From contig NZ_JASNJE010000005.1 of NCBI RefSeq assembly GCF_030164465.1, positions 62,001 through 126,000 of the forward strand: a stretch of DNA of 64,000 bases, in the 5' to 3' direction. Numbering within the stretch: position 1 is the stretch's first letter; every line of letters starts with the position of its first letter. This document shows, piece after piece, positions 45,003-53,388 of this stretch. Made by a program: the position numbers and the translations under genes. This DNA comes from Sedimentitalea xiamensis (GTDB lineage: Bacteria; Pseudomonadota; Alphaproteobacteria; Rhodobacterales; Rhodobacteraceae). Below the pieces are notes generated by a model, which saw only the letters and a list, made by a program, of their open reading frames with translations, searched no databases and was not told where the DNA came from.

Positions 45003-45776
45003 ATGGACAAGCTGTTTGATCTGACAGGCAGGGTCGCGGTTCTGACCGGGGCCTCCAAGGGCATGGGGCTGCACATGGCCAAGGCCCTGGCCGCCCATGG
45101 CGCGACGGTCGTGATATCCGCACGGAAGCAGGATCAGCTCGATGTCGCGGCCGCGGAAATCAACGCCGCGACCGGGGCGGAACGGGCGATTCCGGTGGCC
45201 TGCAATGTCGGTTACAAGGACCAGTTGCAGGCTTTGGTGGAGACGGCGCGCGACCGGGCCGGCCCGATCGACATCGTCGTCGGAAATGCCGGCGTGAATC
45301 CTTACTATGGACCGACATCGGAGATCCCGGACGACGCCTATGAAAAAACCATGGCGGCGAACGTGCAATCCAACCTCTGGCTGGCGCGCATGGTCGTGCC
45401 GGACATGGTGGCCAAGGGAAACGGGTCGATGATGTTCACCAGTTCCATCGGCGCGTTCAAGCCGTCGGTCATGCTGGGCACTTACGGCATGTCCAAGCTG
45501 GCCCTGATCGGACTGGTGCGCAACCTGGCCGCCGAATTCGGCCCCGACGGCGTGCGGTTCAATGCGATCTGTCCGGGTCTCGTCAGGACCGATTTCGCAC
45601 GGGAACTCTGGGACGACCCGAAGGTCGAAGACAGGATCAGGACCGAAATCCCGTTGCGACGGCTGGGTGAACCGGAGGATTTCGAAGGACTCGCGGTGTT
45701 CCTGGCCTCGGACGCAAGCCGCTACATGACCGGGCAGGCGTTGACCGTCTGCGGCGGTTCCAACATGTGGACCTGA
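45003..45776 (+). CDS. Short-chain dehydrogenase/reductase
   Basis: 257-residue classical SDR. TGASKGMG nucleotide loop with SARKQ (Arg/Lys after beta-2 suggests NADP(H)), NAGVNP, SSIGAFKPS with the catalytic Ser and YGMSK with catalytic Tyr/Lys, then ICPGLVRTDFA. It resembles DHRS4-like and 3-oxoacyl reductase members. The ATG is 2 bp after the acyl-CoA dehydrogenase stop, so it is cotranscribed and probably translationally coupled. Could reduce or oxidise a keto/hydroxyacyl intermediate of the same pathway; substrate unproven. Confidence 0.88.
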   Translation: MDKLFDLTGRVAVLTGASKGMGLHMAKALAAHGATVVISARKQDQLDVAAAEINAATGAERAIPVACNVGYKDQLQALVETARDRAGPIDIVVGNAGVNPYYGPTSEIPDDAYEKTMAANVQSNLWLARMVVPDMVAKGNGSMMFTSSIGAFKPSVMLGTYGMSKLALIGLVRNLAAEFGPDGVRFNAICPGLVRTDFARELWDDPKVEDRIRTEIPLRRLGEPEDFEGLAVFLASDASRYMTGQALTVCGGSNMWT

Positions 45777-45786
45777 GGAGACGGCA

Positions 45787-46557
45787 ATGGAACTGAAGGA
45801 CAAGATCATCGTCGTGACAGGGGCTGCGAGCGGTATCGGCCGGGCCATGGCGCTGCGTTTTGCGCAGGAAGGTACAAGGAAAATCGTTTGCGCCGATCTC
45901 AACCTGGCCGGGGCCGAAGACACGGCCCGTCAGATCGACGGGCTGGCCGTCTCCGTGAACGTAGGCACGGAAGAGGACATCAAGTCTCTGATCGAGCGGG
46001 TGGAAACGGAGATCGGCCCGATCGACCTGTTCTGTTCGAACGCCGGGATTTCGGTCGCCGGCGGCGTTGAGGTCGGCAACGACGACTGGCAGCGAATCTG
46101 GGACATCAACGTGATGTCCCATGTCTGGGCGGCCCGCCACCTGATCCCCAGGATGACAGCGCGGGGCGGTGGCTACCTGCTGAATACCGCCTCGGCGGCC
46201 GGGCTGCTGAACCAGGTGGGGTCGGCCCCCTATGGCGTGACGAAACACGCGGCCGTGGGTCTGGCGGAATGGCTGGCGATGACCCATGGGGACGACGGGA
46301 TCAAGGTTTCGGTCCTGTGCCCGCAAGCCGTTCGGACCGAAATGACACGCGGACACGAAGACCATGTTGCCGCGATCGACGGAATGATGGAACCGGAACC
46401 GGTAGCCGAGGCGTGCGTGCAGACCATCAGGGACGAAACCTTTCTCGTCCTGCCACACCCCGAAGTCCTTGGCTACATGCGCAAGAAAACCGAAAATTAC
46501 GACCGCTGGATCGGTGGGATGCGCAAGCTGAACCGGCGGTTCGGCGGTTTTGACTGA
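45787..46557 (+). CDS. Short-chain dehydrogenase/reductase
   Basis: 256-residue classical SDR. TGAASGIG loop; beta-2 ends VCADLN with Asp, favouring NAD(H). NAGISVAGG, NTASAAGLL (catalytic Ser region), YGVTKHAAVGL (catalytic Tyr/Lys), and LCPQAVRTEMT. The C terminus is extended with an Arg/Lys/Tyr-rich tail (KKTENYDRWIGGMRKLNRRF), typical of SDRs found beside acyl-CoA dehydrogenases. GAGGAGAC ribosome site; 10 bp after the previous SDR. Last gene of the plus-strand unit. With the other SDR of opposite cofactor preference it could interconvert 4-oxo and 4-hydroxyacyl groups (inference). Confidence 0.88.
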   Translation: MELKDKIIVVTGAASGIGRAMALRFAQEGTRKIVCADLNLAGAEDTARQIDGLAVSVNVGTEEDIKSLIERVETEIGPIDLFCSNAGISVAGGVEVGNDDWQRIWDINVMSHVWAARHLIPRMTARGGGYLLNTASAAGLLNQVGSAPYGVTKHAAVGLAEWLAMTHGDDGIKVSVLCPQAVRTEMTRGHEDHVAAIDGMMEPEPVAEACVQTIRDETFLVLPHPEVLGYMRKKTENYDRWIGGMRKLNRRFGGFD

Positions 46558-46612
46558 AGCGCCGCAAAGCGCCCTTTCGGCCCGGATACCGGGGCCGGAC
46601 GGGCGCGGCGCT
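46558..46612. terminator. Bidirectional terminator between the facing catabolic operons
   Basis: The whole convergent gap folds: AGCGCCGC (46558-46565) pairs perfectly with GCGGCGCT (46605-46612), enclosing CGGCCCGG (46578-46585) paired with CC-G-GGGCCG (46589-46597) around ATA, one bulged G. Confidence 0.75.
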
Positions 46613-47637
46613 CAGATGCGGTAGGTCTGCCGCGCCGTTTCCGAAAACATCCGGGTCTGATCCTCGGGGCTGTATCTGGCGGCCATCTTCTTGAACGCGT
46701 TCCAGAGAACCGGGTAGCTGATCGACACCCGGTCCACCGGAAAGTTGCTTTCAAACATGCAGCGCGCCGGACCGAAACACTCGATCATGTGGTGATACCA
46801 GTCGCCCTGGCATTCAACCATTTCGTCCGACGACGGTGGCCGATCCCGCGAGTCCCAGTTCCATCCGTTGTCCGGCATCGACAACCCGCCGAGCTTGGCA
46901 ACCACATTGGAACATCCGGACAGGCTTGCCATGTCGTCCCGCCATGTCCGAAAGATCTCGTCCCGTCTGCCCTTGAAACGGCCGACACCCAACGGCGTTC
47001 CGAAGTGATCCAGGACCAGTGTCGTTTCCGGCACCGCCCGCGCCAGCGCCAGGAAATCCTCGGCCTGATGGTGATAGTGCCAGGTGTCGTAGGTCAGCCC
47101 CCGTGCGCCCAGCATGGCCACGCCACGGCGAAACGCCGGGTCGGCGTAAAGCCCGGCGTCCCCGCGGCCCGGAATCATCAGCGCATCGGGATCGCTGTCG
47201 CGCGCGCCCGCGTGACGGATCCCGACCAGCCGCCCCTGCCCTGCCTCTTCGTGCGCATCGAGCGTTTCGCCGAGGTCGGCGCGCCGCAGGTCGGCGAAGG
47301 CGACGATGCCCGCAATCTGGGCGGATCCGGACGGAACCGTCGCGGCCATTTCCGCCACCCGCCGCGTTTCTCCCACCGGTTTCAGGTGTTCCGGCGCATC
47401 CTGATCGTAGTAGGACCGGCATTCGATATAGATGGTCTGCACCACGTTGTGCCCCGAACCGGTATCCTTCGCCAGCACGTCCAGTTCGTAGACCGCGTCG
47501 CCGTGCCGCCAGAGATGGTGGTGTGGATCGACGATTTCGCGGTCAGGGTCGATGATCTCTTCGCTCACCGATGCCAACCAGTCTTCGCGCAATTCTATGC
47601 CCGGTCGCCAGCGCGGATACCGTCCGGCGCCGCTCAT
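46612..47637 (-). CDS. Amidohydrolase-2 family metal-dependent hydrolase
   Basis: 341 residues from ATG 47637, overlapping the thioesterase stop by 4 bases. TIM-barrel amidohydrolase: metal motif VDPHHHLW (His39/His41) in the first strand, IYIECRSYYD, VGIRHAGARD, GLTYDTWHYHHQAEDF, LVLDHFGTP (metal or base His) and CMFESNFPVDR with the final Asp. This layout fits the amidohydrolase_2 branch that includes lactonases (L-rhamnono-lactonase-like), 2-pyrone-4,6-dicarboxylate hydrolase and decarboxylases. In this operon a lactone or ring-opening hydrolysis is plausible but unproven. Last gene of the minus-strand chain. Confidence 0.85.
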   Translation of the reverse strand: MSGAGRYPRWRPGIELREDWLASVSEEIIDPDREIVDPHHHLWRHGDAVYELDVLAKDTGSGHNVVQTIYIECRSYYDQDAPEHLKPVGETRRVAEMAATVPSGSAQIAGIVAFADLRRADLGETLDAHEEAGQGRLVGIRHAGARDSDPDALMIPGRGDAGLYADPAFRRGVAMLGARGLTYDTWHYHHQAEDFLALARAVPETTLVLDHFGTPLGVGRFKGRRDEIFRTWRDDMASLSGCSNVVAKLGGLSMPDNGWNWDSRDRPPSSDEMVECQGDWYHHMIECFGPARCMFESNFPVDRVSISYPVLWNAFKKMAARYSPEDQTRMFSETARQTYRI

Positions 47638-48506
47638 ACGGGATCCTTGCGAATGGGCCGCACCAGACCTTCCTGCGCGACGCTGGCCACCAGCGTTCCG
47701 TCCTCGCTGTAGATGGCCCCGCGATTGAAACCGCGCCCGCCGCCGGTAAACGGCGCATCCATCGTGTAAAGGTGCCAGTTCTCGAACCGGATCGGAGCAT
47801 GAAACCACATGGCATGATCCAGGCTCGCGCTCATCACTTCCCTCTTGAACCATGTCAGCCCATGCGGGCGCAGGGAAGAACCGAGCAGGTTCATATCGGA
47901 TGCATAGGCCAACAGGATATGCTGCAACTGCGGGCTGGCGCCGGTGGCATCGGGCATGCGGAACCAGAGATGATTGACGTCGTCGGCCGGCTTCGGGTCT
48001 AGAAGATCCCTCGGATCGACCTCGCGGATTTCGATCGGGCGCGGGCGCAGGAAATCCGACCGGTGGGATTCGGGTATCTTGTCCGCGTACAAATCCCTCT
48101 GTTCCGCACGGCTCATCAGCCCCGCCGGGCCGTCGACCTTCGGCATCGGATGCTGATAGTCCCATCCCTCTTCTTTCACATGGAACGAGGCCGACAGGTT
48201 GAGAATCTGTTTGCCGTGCTGAATGGCGACCACGCGGCGGGTCGTGAAACTGCCGCCGTCGCGGGCACGATCCACGCTGTAGATGACGGGGATATTCGGA
48301 TCGCCGGGCCGGATGAAATAGGCGTGAAGCGAATGGCAAAGCCGGTCGGGAACCGTCTTGTAGGCCGCCGCAAGTGCCTGCGCGATGACATGTCCTCCGA
48401 AAATCCGGGTGGTCGTTTCGCCGCCCGAACCGGTCCCGCGAAACAGATCCACTTCGAGCTGCTCGATGTCCAGCAAGTCGAGCAATTCCTTTGCGACGTC
48501 ATTCAT
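47634..48506 (-). CDS. tesB: Acyl-CoA thioesterase II (TesB)
   Basis: 290 residues, double hot-dog fold, same length as E. coli TesB. The catalytic triad residues fall at the same numbers as in the E. coli enzyme: Asp204 (AYASDMNLL), Gln278 (SVAQEGL) and position 228, which is Ser here instead of Thr (SASLDHAMWFH). FGGHVIAQAL and GSFTTRRV are further family segments. Releases free acid from acyl-CoA, perhaps to save CoA when intermediates pile up. Overlaps the upstream ligase gene by 8 bases and the downstream amidohydrolase gene by 4. Confidence 0.93.
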   Translation of the reverse strand: MNDVAKELLDLLDIEQLEVDLFRGTGSGGETTTRIFGGHVIAQALAAAYKTVPDRLCHSLHAYFIRPGDPNIPVIYSVDRARDGGSFTTRRVVAIQHGKQILNLSASFHVKEEGWDYQHPMPKVDGPAGLMSRAEQRDLYADKIPESHRSDFLRPRPIEIREVDPRDLLDPKPADDVNHLWFRMPDATGASPQLQHILLAYASDMNLLGSSLRPHGLTWFKREVMSASLDHAMWFHAPIRFENWHLYTMDAPFTGGGRGFNRGAIYSEDGTLVASVAQEGLVRPIRKDPV

Positions 48507-50481
48507 CTGGCAAACTTTCCGATTGTTCGGAGCGGGTATCCGCGTAGCGGATCAAGTCGTCAAGGCTTTCCGGATTCGCCATCGAATCCCGGTTGACGAT
48601 CCGTGCGGGATCTCCGCCCAGAAGCAGTTTCTTGACCGGGACCTCCAGTTTTTTTCCGGACAATGTGCGTGGCACCTGTGCAATCGCGATGATCTCGTTG
48701 GGCACGAAACGCGCGGAGACGCTTTGACGGATCGCCTCGGCGATCCTATGGCGCAGGGCGTCGTCCAGCGAATGACCCTCGGCCAGAACCACGAACAGGG
48801 GCATGAAGCTTTCCCGCCCAAGGAATTCCAGATCCACGACCAGAGAATCCTGGATTTCCGGCAGGCTTTCCACCGCTTGGTAGATTTCCGCGCTGCCCAT
48901 GCGCAGCCCCTTGCGGTTGATCGTGGCGTCGGAGCGCCCGTAAATTACCGCTCCGCCTTCGGGCGTGATTTCGATCCAGTCGCCGTGCCGCCAGATGCCG
49001 GGGTAGGTGTCGAAATAGCTGTCGTGAAGCCGGCTGCCGTCGGTGTCGCCCCAGAAGAACAGCGGCATCGATGGCAGAGGTTCCGTGCACACCAGTTCGC
49101 CGACCTTGCCGACCAGTTCATTTCCAAGGTCGTCAAAGGCGCGCACCGCGTTCCCCAGGAACCGGCACTGCATTTCGCCGGCCCGGACCGGCAGCATCGG
49201 GTTTCCCCCGACAAAAGCGCCGCAGAAATCGGTTCCTCCCGAGAACGGCGCCAGCCAGACATCGGATTTGACGGCATCGTAGACCCAGTCATACCCATCC
49301 GACGTGAGCGGCGATCCCGTCGCCCCGATAGACCGCAAGGCCGTCAGATCGACCGCGTCGCGCGGGCGGATCCCGGCCTTCAGGCAGGCCGAGAAAAAAG
49401 CCGCTCCGGCGCCGAAGAAGGTGATCCGGTGTTTCGCAACGAAGCGCCAGATCTCCATCATGTCCGGATGGTTCGCGGCTCCGTCAAACATCGCGACCGT
49501 CGCCCCCTGCCCCAGCGCGGCCAGTTGCGCGTTCCACATGATCCAGCCGGAAGACGTGATCCAGCAGAACCTGTCGTCGCTGGACAGATCCTGATGCAGC
49601 GACTGTTTAGCGCCTTCGACGAGGACGCCGCCATGCCCGTGCACGATCGGCTTCGGATTGCCGGTGGTGCCCGACGAATAGACGATCCAGAGCGGATGAT
49701 CGAAGGGAACCTGGGCGAAATCCAGGGCCGCGTCGCCCTTGATCAGCTCCGACCAGCGGATGCTGCCCGCGGGCGGATCTCCGGCAACAGGCACCGCCAC
49801 ATAATGGTCAAGAGACGGCAGCCCGGCCACGATCGTGTCCAATACGGCGCGGCGGTCGATCATCTTGCCCGCATGCACATAGCCATCCTGCGCGATCAGC
49901 ACCTTGGGTTCGATCTGACGGAACCGGTCCAGAATCGCCACATGCCCCATGTCTGGCGCGCAGAGCGACCAGATCGCCCCGATGCTCAGCGTGGCGAGAC
50001 AGGCGATCAGCGCCGTATCGGTATTCGGCAGAACAGCCACCACACGGTCGCCCTGACCGACGCCGAGACGTCTGAGCTGTGCCGCCGCATTGGCCACCCG
50101 GTCCGACAACTCGGCCCATGTCAGCTCCGTCGATCCGAATGTTTCCGACTGGACGATGATGGCCGTGCGGTCCGGGGTCGCCTCGGCCTGGCGCAACATC
50201 TGCTGGGCGAAATTCAGACGGGCGCCAGGAAACCAGGTGGCGCCCGGCATGGTCCTGTTCTTCAGGACGCATTCACGGGGCGCACTGGCCTTCAGATCGA
50301 AGAAGTCCCAGATCGCGGACCAGAATCCTTCCAGGTCCGAAATGCTCCATCGCCAGAGGGCATTGTAATCTTCGAATTCGAGACCGCGTTCGGATTTCAG
50401 CCAGCGCCGGAAAGCCGCCAGCCTTGTGGCGTCGGCCCGCTCACGGGTCGGGTTCCAGAGGATGGGTCTGCCGTCGGTCAT
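48499..50481 (-). CDS. Acetoacetyl-CoA synthetase-type acid:CoA ligase
   Basis: 660 residues from ATG 50481 (GGAG nearby), the usual length for acetoacetate-CoA ligase. N-terminal AACS signature: LWNPTRERADATRLAAF, WSISDLEGFWSAIWDFF, PGATWFPGARLNFAQQML. ATP motif YSSGTTGNPKPIVHGHGG, later SGGTDFCGAFVGGNP, HGDWIEITPEGG, YGRSDATINRKGLRMGS and the adenylation lysine region RTLSGKKLEVPVKKLL. AACS-type ligases activate acetoacetate and sometimes other short oxo- or hydroxy-acids, so in this operon the true substrate could differ. Overlaps neighbours by 4 and 8 bases. Confidence 0.9.
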   Translation of the reverse strand: MTDGRPILWNPTRERADATRLAAFRRWLKSERGLEFEDYNALWRWSISDLEGFWSAIWDFFDLKASAPRECVLKNRTMPGATWFPGARLNFAQQMLRQAEATPDRTAIIVQSETFGSTELTWAELSDRVANAAAQLRRLGVGQGDRVVAVLPNTDTALIACLATLSIGAIWSLCAPDMGHVAILDRFRQIEPKVLIAQDGYVHAGKMIDRRAVLDTIVAGLPSLDHYVAVPVAGDPPAGSIRWSELIKGDAALDFAQVPFDHPLWIVYSSGTTGNPKPIVHGHGGVLVEGAKQSLHQDLSSDDRFCWITSSGWIMWNAQLAALGQGATVAMFDGAANHPDMMEIWRFVAKHRITFFGAGAAFFSACLKAGIRPRDAVDLTALRSIGATGSPLTSDGYDWVYDAVKSDVWLAPFSGGTDFCGAFVGGNPMLPVRAGEMQCRFLGNAVRAFDDLGNELVGKVGELVCTEPLPSMPLFFWGDTDGSRLHDSYFDTYPGIWRHGDWIEITPEGGAVIYGRSDATINRKGLRMGSAEIYQAVESLPEIQDSLVVDLEFLGRESFMPLFVVLAEGHSLDDALRHRIAEAIRQSVSARFVPNEIIAIAQVPRTLSGKKLEVPVKKLLLGGDPARIVNRDSMANPESLDDLIRYADTRSEQSESLPDE

Positions 50482-51722
50482 TCGGCGATTGCTCCGTGAA
50501 CCAGGGTCTTGAGTTCGGCGCGGCTCGGGTAGGAACTGGACGGCGACAGTTGGGTGAAAAAGACGACGGACATATCCAGAACGGGGTCGATCCAGAAGAA
50601 GGTCGATGCCATGCCGCCCCAACTGAAATCCCCGACATTGCCGAGCGTTCCCGCGCGCGCAGGATCAAGAACCACCGACCCGCCGAGCCCGAAACCGACG
50701 CCGTTCATCGGTTGTTCGGCAAAGCTTTGCGGCCCCATGGAGGCGATATCTCCCGGCAGATGGTTCATGCGCATGAAATCCACCATCTTCCGGCTCAGGA
50801 CGCGACCATTCGGAGAACTGCCGCCACGGCGCAGCATTTCGGCGAAGGACAGGTAATCGTCGATCGTGCCGACCAACCCGCCACCGCCGGAAAAAAGCGT
50901 CGCGTTCTCGAACGGGGACGCGCCCGCGCTGTCAGTCAATCTCAGCGTCTCGCCGCCACCGTCTCTTGATGCGTTCAACGCCATCGCGTTGCCTGCCAGC
51001 GGCGTGTAGAGCGATGCGAACCTGTCTCCGGTGCCTTCGGGCACGGAGAACGCGGTTTCGGTCATGCCCAGGGGATCGAATATGTGCTCCTTGAAGAACT
51101 GATCGAGCGTCTGCCCTGAGACCACTTCGACCACCCGGCCAAGGATGTCTATGGCCACGGAATATTCCCAGCGGGAGCCGGGAACGAAGGCCAGCGGCAA
51201 CTCCGCGACCTGATCCGCCATACCGGCGAGAAGGCCTTGCTTCGGGCCGAAGATGATCTTCCGTTCGTCCATTGCGCGGGACAGCAGGCCGGGATTGAAC
51301 GGGTAGCTCAGCCCGCTGGTGTGCGTCAGCAGGTGATGAAGCGTCGGGGTAGCGCAGGGTTCGACCTGATCCATGCGCTCTGCTCCGGGGACCAGGGCGG
51401 TCATGGACTTGAAGGCAGGCAGGAAGTCCGACACCGGCGCGTCCAGATGGAACAGTCCCAGTTCGGCCAGCATCATCACCGCAACCGAAGTCACCGGTTT
51501 GGTCATCGAATAGATCCGGGCGACGGTATCGCGTTCGAACGCAAGGCCGGTTTCGACATTCCGCAGACCGGTGGCGTTGAAATAGACTTCTTCGCCGCCG
51601 CGCGCGATGACGACCGACGATCCGGGATATTTGCGATCCTCGACATACCGGTTCATCCAGGCTCCGATCCGGTCAAGCCGGTCCGGGTCAAATCCGTGAT
51701 CCTGCGGGCGGGCCATTTTCAT
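50478..51722 (-). CDS. Serine hydrolase, class C beta-lactamase / EstB-type esterase
   Basis: 414 residues from ATG 51722. Penicillin-binding-fold hydrolase: SxxK motif SMTK with nucleophile Ser72 and Lys75, HTSGLSYPF near 150, second-motif Tyr in WEYSVAIDILG (Y-S-V in place of Y-x-N) and a WGG-type third motif in FSWGGMASTFF instead of KTG. These replacements are what EstB-type carboxylesterases and lovastatin-esterase relatives show, so ester or lactone hydrolysis is more likely than beta-lactam hydrolysis. No signal peptide, so it is cytosolic, consistent with a catabolic job. Overlaps genes on both sides by 4 bases. Confidence 0.88.
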   Translation of the reverse strand: MKMARPQDHGFDPDRLDRIGAWMNRYVEDRKYPGSSVVIARGGEEVYFNATGLRNVETGLAFERDTVARIYSMTKPVTSVAVMMLAELGLFHLDAPVSDFLPAFKSMTALVPGAERMDQVEPCATPTLHHLLTHTSGLSYPFNPGLLSRAMDERKIIFGPKQGLLAGMADQVAELPLAFVPGSRWEYSVAIDILGRVVEVVSGQTLDQFFKEHIFDPLGMTETAFSVPEGTGDRFASLYTPLAGNAMALNASRDGGGETLRLTDSAGASPFENATLFSGGGGLVGTIDDYLSFAEMLRRGGSSPNGRVLSRKMVDFMRMNHLPGDIASMGPQSFAEQPMNGVGFGLGGSVVLDPARAGTLGNVGDFSWGGMASTFFWIDPVLDMSVVFFTQLSPSSSYPSRAELKTLVHGAIAE

Positions 51723-52525
51723 GCGATTTTGTCCTTTCCTGCGATTTTCCGGCCCCGTGCGATGACGCGCGCGCGGTTCCGCGCCACGTCGCCGGCGGAA
51801 ACCCGTGCGATATGCCTGTCGAACACGTCCGTTTCCTGGGCCATGCCTTCCGTTAACCCGTGCTCGGCGCTCAGCGCGAGAAGCTGGCGGATCTCGCGCA
51901 TTGTCGTCACGTCGGTTTCCGCAATCTGTCCCGCCAGTTCGCGCGCCCTGTCCATCAGGGCATGATCGGGCAGCACTTCGTTCACCAGCCCCCAGGCCAA
52001 CGCGGTGCCGGCATCTATGAAGGCGCCGGTCAGGCTCATCTGGCGCGCGCGGTTCACTCCGATCAGGCGCGGGAGAACTTGGGTCATGCCCCAGGACGGC
52101 GTGATGCCGACACGGCTGTGGGTGTCCCCGAATTGCGCGGTCTCGGCGGCGATCAGGAAATCCCCGAGCAGCGCCAGTTCCAATCCGCCAGTGATTGCAA
52201 AGCCGTTGACGGCGGAAATGATCGGGTGCGGACAGGCTTTCGCGACGGCAAACAGGCTGTCCGGACCATGCCATTGAAAACCGGATATCCCATCCGGACC
52301 GGCAATTTCACCAAGATCCAGCCCGCCGCAGAACGCGCGGCCGCGCCCGGTCAGGATGATGGCCCTGATGTCGTCATCTCTGGAACTTTGCGCCAGAACA
52401 TCCGTCAACGCGCGGACCATCTGCCGCGACAGCGCATTCATCTTGTCGGGACGGTTTAGGGTGACTTCCAGGATCGGCCCCGCGCGGCGGCAGAGCACGA
52501 CGGACGCCGCGGTGCCTTCTGTCAT
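51719..52525 (-). CDS. Enoyl-CoA hydratase/isomerase family protein, Glu/His variant
   Basis: 268 residues from ATG 52525. Crotonase fold: oxyanion hole segments RAFCGGLDLGEI and VNGFAITGG. The first catalytic Glu of hydratases is present (GGLELALLGD, Glu116), but the second is replaced by His136 in FGDTHSRVGI. A long helical C terminus follows (TTMREIRQLLALSAEHGL). The FxDTHxRVG pattern occurs in a recognised subgroup of hydratase-like proteins of unclear activity. Start and stop both overlap adjacent genes by 4 bases. Confidence 0.88.
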   Translation of the reverse strand: MTEGTAASVVLCRRAGPILEVTLNRPDKMNALSRQMVRALTDVLAQSSRDDDIRAIILTGRGRAFCGGLDLGEIAGPDGISGFQWHGPDSLFAVAKACPHPIISAVNGFAITGGLELALLGDFLIAAETAQFGDTHSRVGITPSWGMTQVLPRLIGVNRARQMSLTGAFIDAGTALAWGLVNEVLPDHALMDRARELAGQIAETDVTTMREIRQLLALSAEHGLTEGMAQETDVFDRHIARVSAGDVARNRARVIARGRKIAGKDKIA

Positions 52526-53274
52526 CCGATCATCCGTTTCATGGCCGGAACGGTTTCGTCGTTGAACCAGCCGCCCTCCGGCGCGTTGGCCCCGTTGTCG
52601 ATCGCCGTTTGTATCCGCCGGATCGTTTCGCCGCGGATCTGGGCCTTGACGCTGGCATAGGTCCGGGGCGGCAATTGCGCCAGATCCTTGGCGGCCGCCA
52701 TGGTGCGCGACCACAACGCGTCCTTCGGAACGATTTCGTCGATCAGGCCCAGCGTTTCGGCTTTTGCACTGTCCACGGGAAGACCTGTCAGCATCAACAG
52801 GCGCAACGCATTGGGTCCAAGCATGGACCGCGCGATCTCCAGCGGTCCCACCGGGAAATCGGCGCCGACGCGGATCTCGGCCAGACCAAAGCGCACATTC
52901 GGGGCCGCAAGGCGGAAATCGCTTGCAAGCACGAAGAACAGGCCGCCCGCGATCGCGGCCCCGTTGACCGCGACGACGGTCGGTTTGGGACAGGCAAACA
53001 GGCTCAGGAACCCTTCGTTGAGCCCTTTGACGATACCGTGCTGGTCCTTCAGATCGAATTTCTGCGCTTCCTTGAGATCGAGACCGGCGGAAAAGACCTT
53101 GAATTCGCTGGAAAGCATGATCGCCCGCACCTCGTCGTCGGCTCCAAGACTGTCGATGATCCGGCCGAAATCCGACAGGAACGCGGCGCTCAGAGCATTG
53201 ACGGGGGGGCGGCCGAGCCGGATTTCAACAACGCCGTCTTCATGGTCGATGCGGGTCAGGTATTCTGCCGTCAT
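52522..53274 (-). CDS. Enoyl-CoA isomerase-like crotonase (single catalytic Glu)
   Basis: 250 residues from ATG 53274. Crotonase fold with oxyanion segments VFSAGLDLKEA and VNGAAIAGG. The first hydratase Glu is replaced by Phe113 (AGGLFFVLASDF), while the second is kept as Glu133 (FGLAEIRVG). One Glu at that place is the hallmark of delta3,delta2-enoyl-CoA isomerases, and FSAGLDL with AGG resembles mitochondrial ECI1. A role in moving the double bond to C2 before beta-oxidation is a good fit. First gene of the overlapping chain, 114 bp after livF. Confidence 0.88.
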   Translation of the reverse strand: MTAEYLTRIDHEDGVVEIRLGRPPVNALSAAFLSDFGRIIDSLGADDEVRAIMLSSEFKVFSAGLDLKEAQKFDLKDQHGIVKGLNEGFLSLFACPKPTVVAVNGAAIAGGLFFVLASDFRLAAPNVRFGLAEIRVGADFPVGPLEIARSMLGPNALRLLMLTGLPVDSAKAETLGLIDEIVPKDALWSRTMAAAKDLAQLPPRTYASVKAQIRGETIRRIQTAIDNGANAPEGGWFNDETVPAMKRMIG

Positions 53275-53388
53275 GGCATTCTCTTTCGTTTCATTTCGCC
53301 ATCTACAAATCTTCGACACGCTGCACGGCAATCGGCTGCGGCACAACCCTAGCCCGTCTGAACGGGTGTTCCCTGGGACAAAGACCGA

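Noticed and set aside
46612-48339. Possible fused 575-residue amidohydrolase starting inside the thioesterase gene
   Set aside because: The first 234 residues are an out-of-frame reading of tesB. The ATG at 47637 with a 4-base overlap gives a normal-length amidohydrolase.
48385-50499. 704-codon plus-strand open frame opposite the AACS-type ligase
   Set aside because: Antisense shadow of a well-supported ligase gene; no recognisable domain.
50478-51722. Antibiotic-resistance beta-lactamase
   Set aside because: SxxK is present, but YSV and WGG replace the class C motifs, there is no signal peptide, and the gene is embedded in an acyl-CoA operon.
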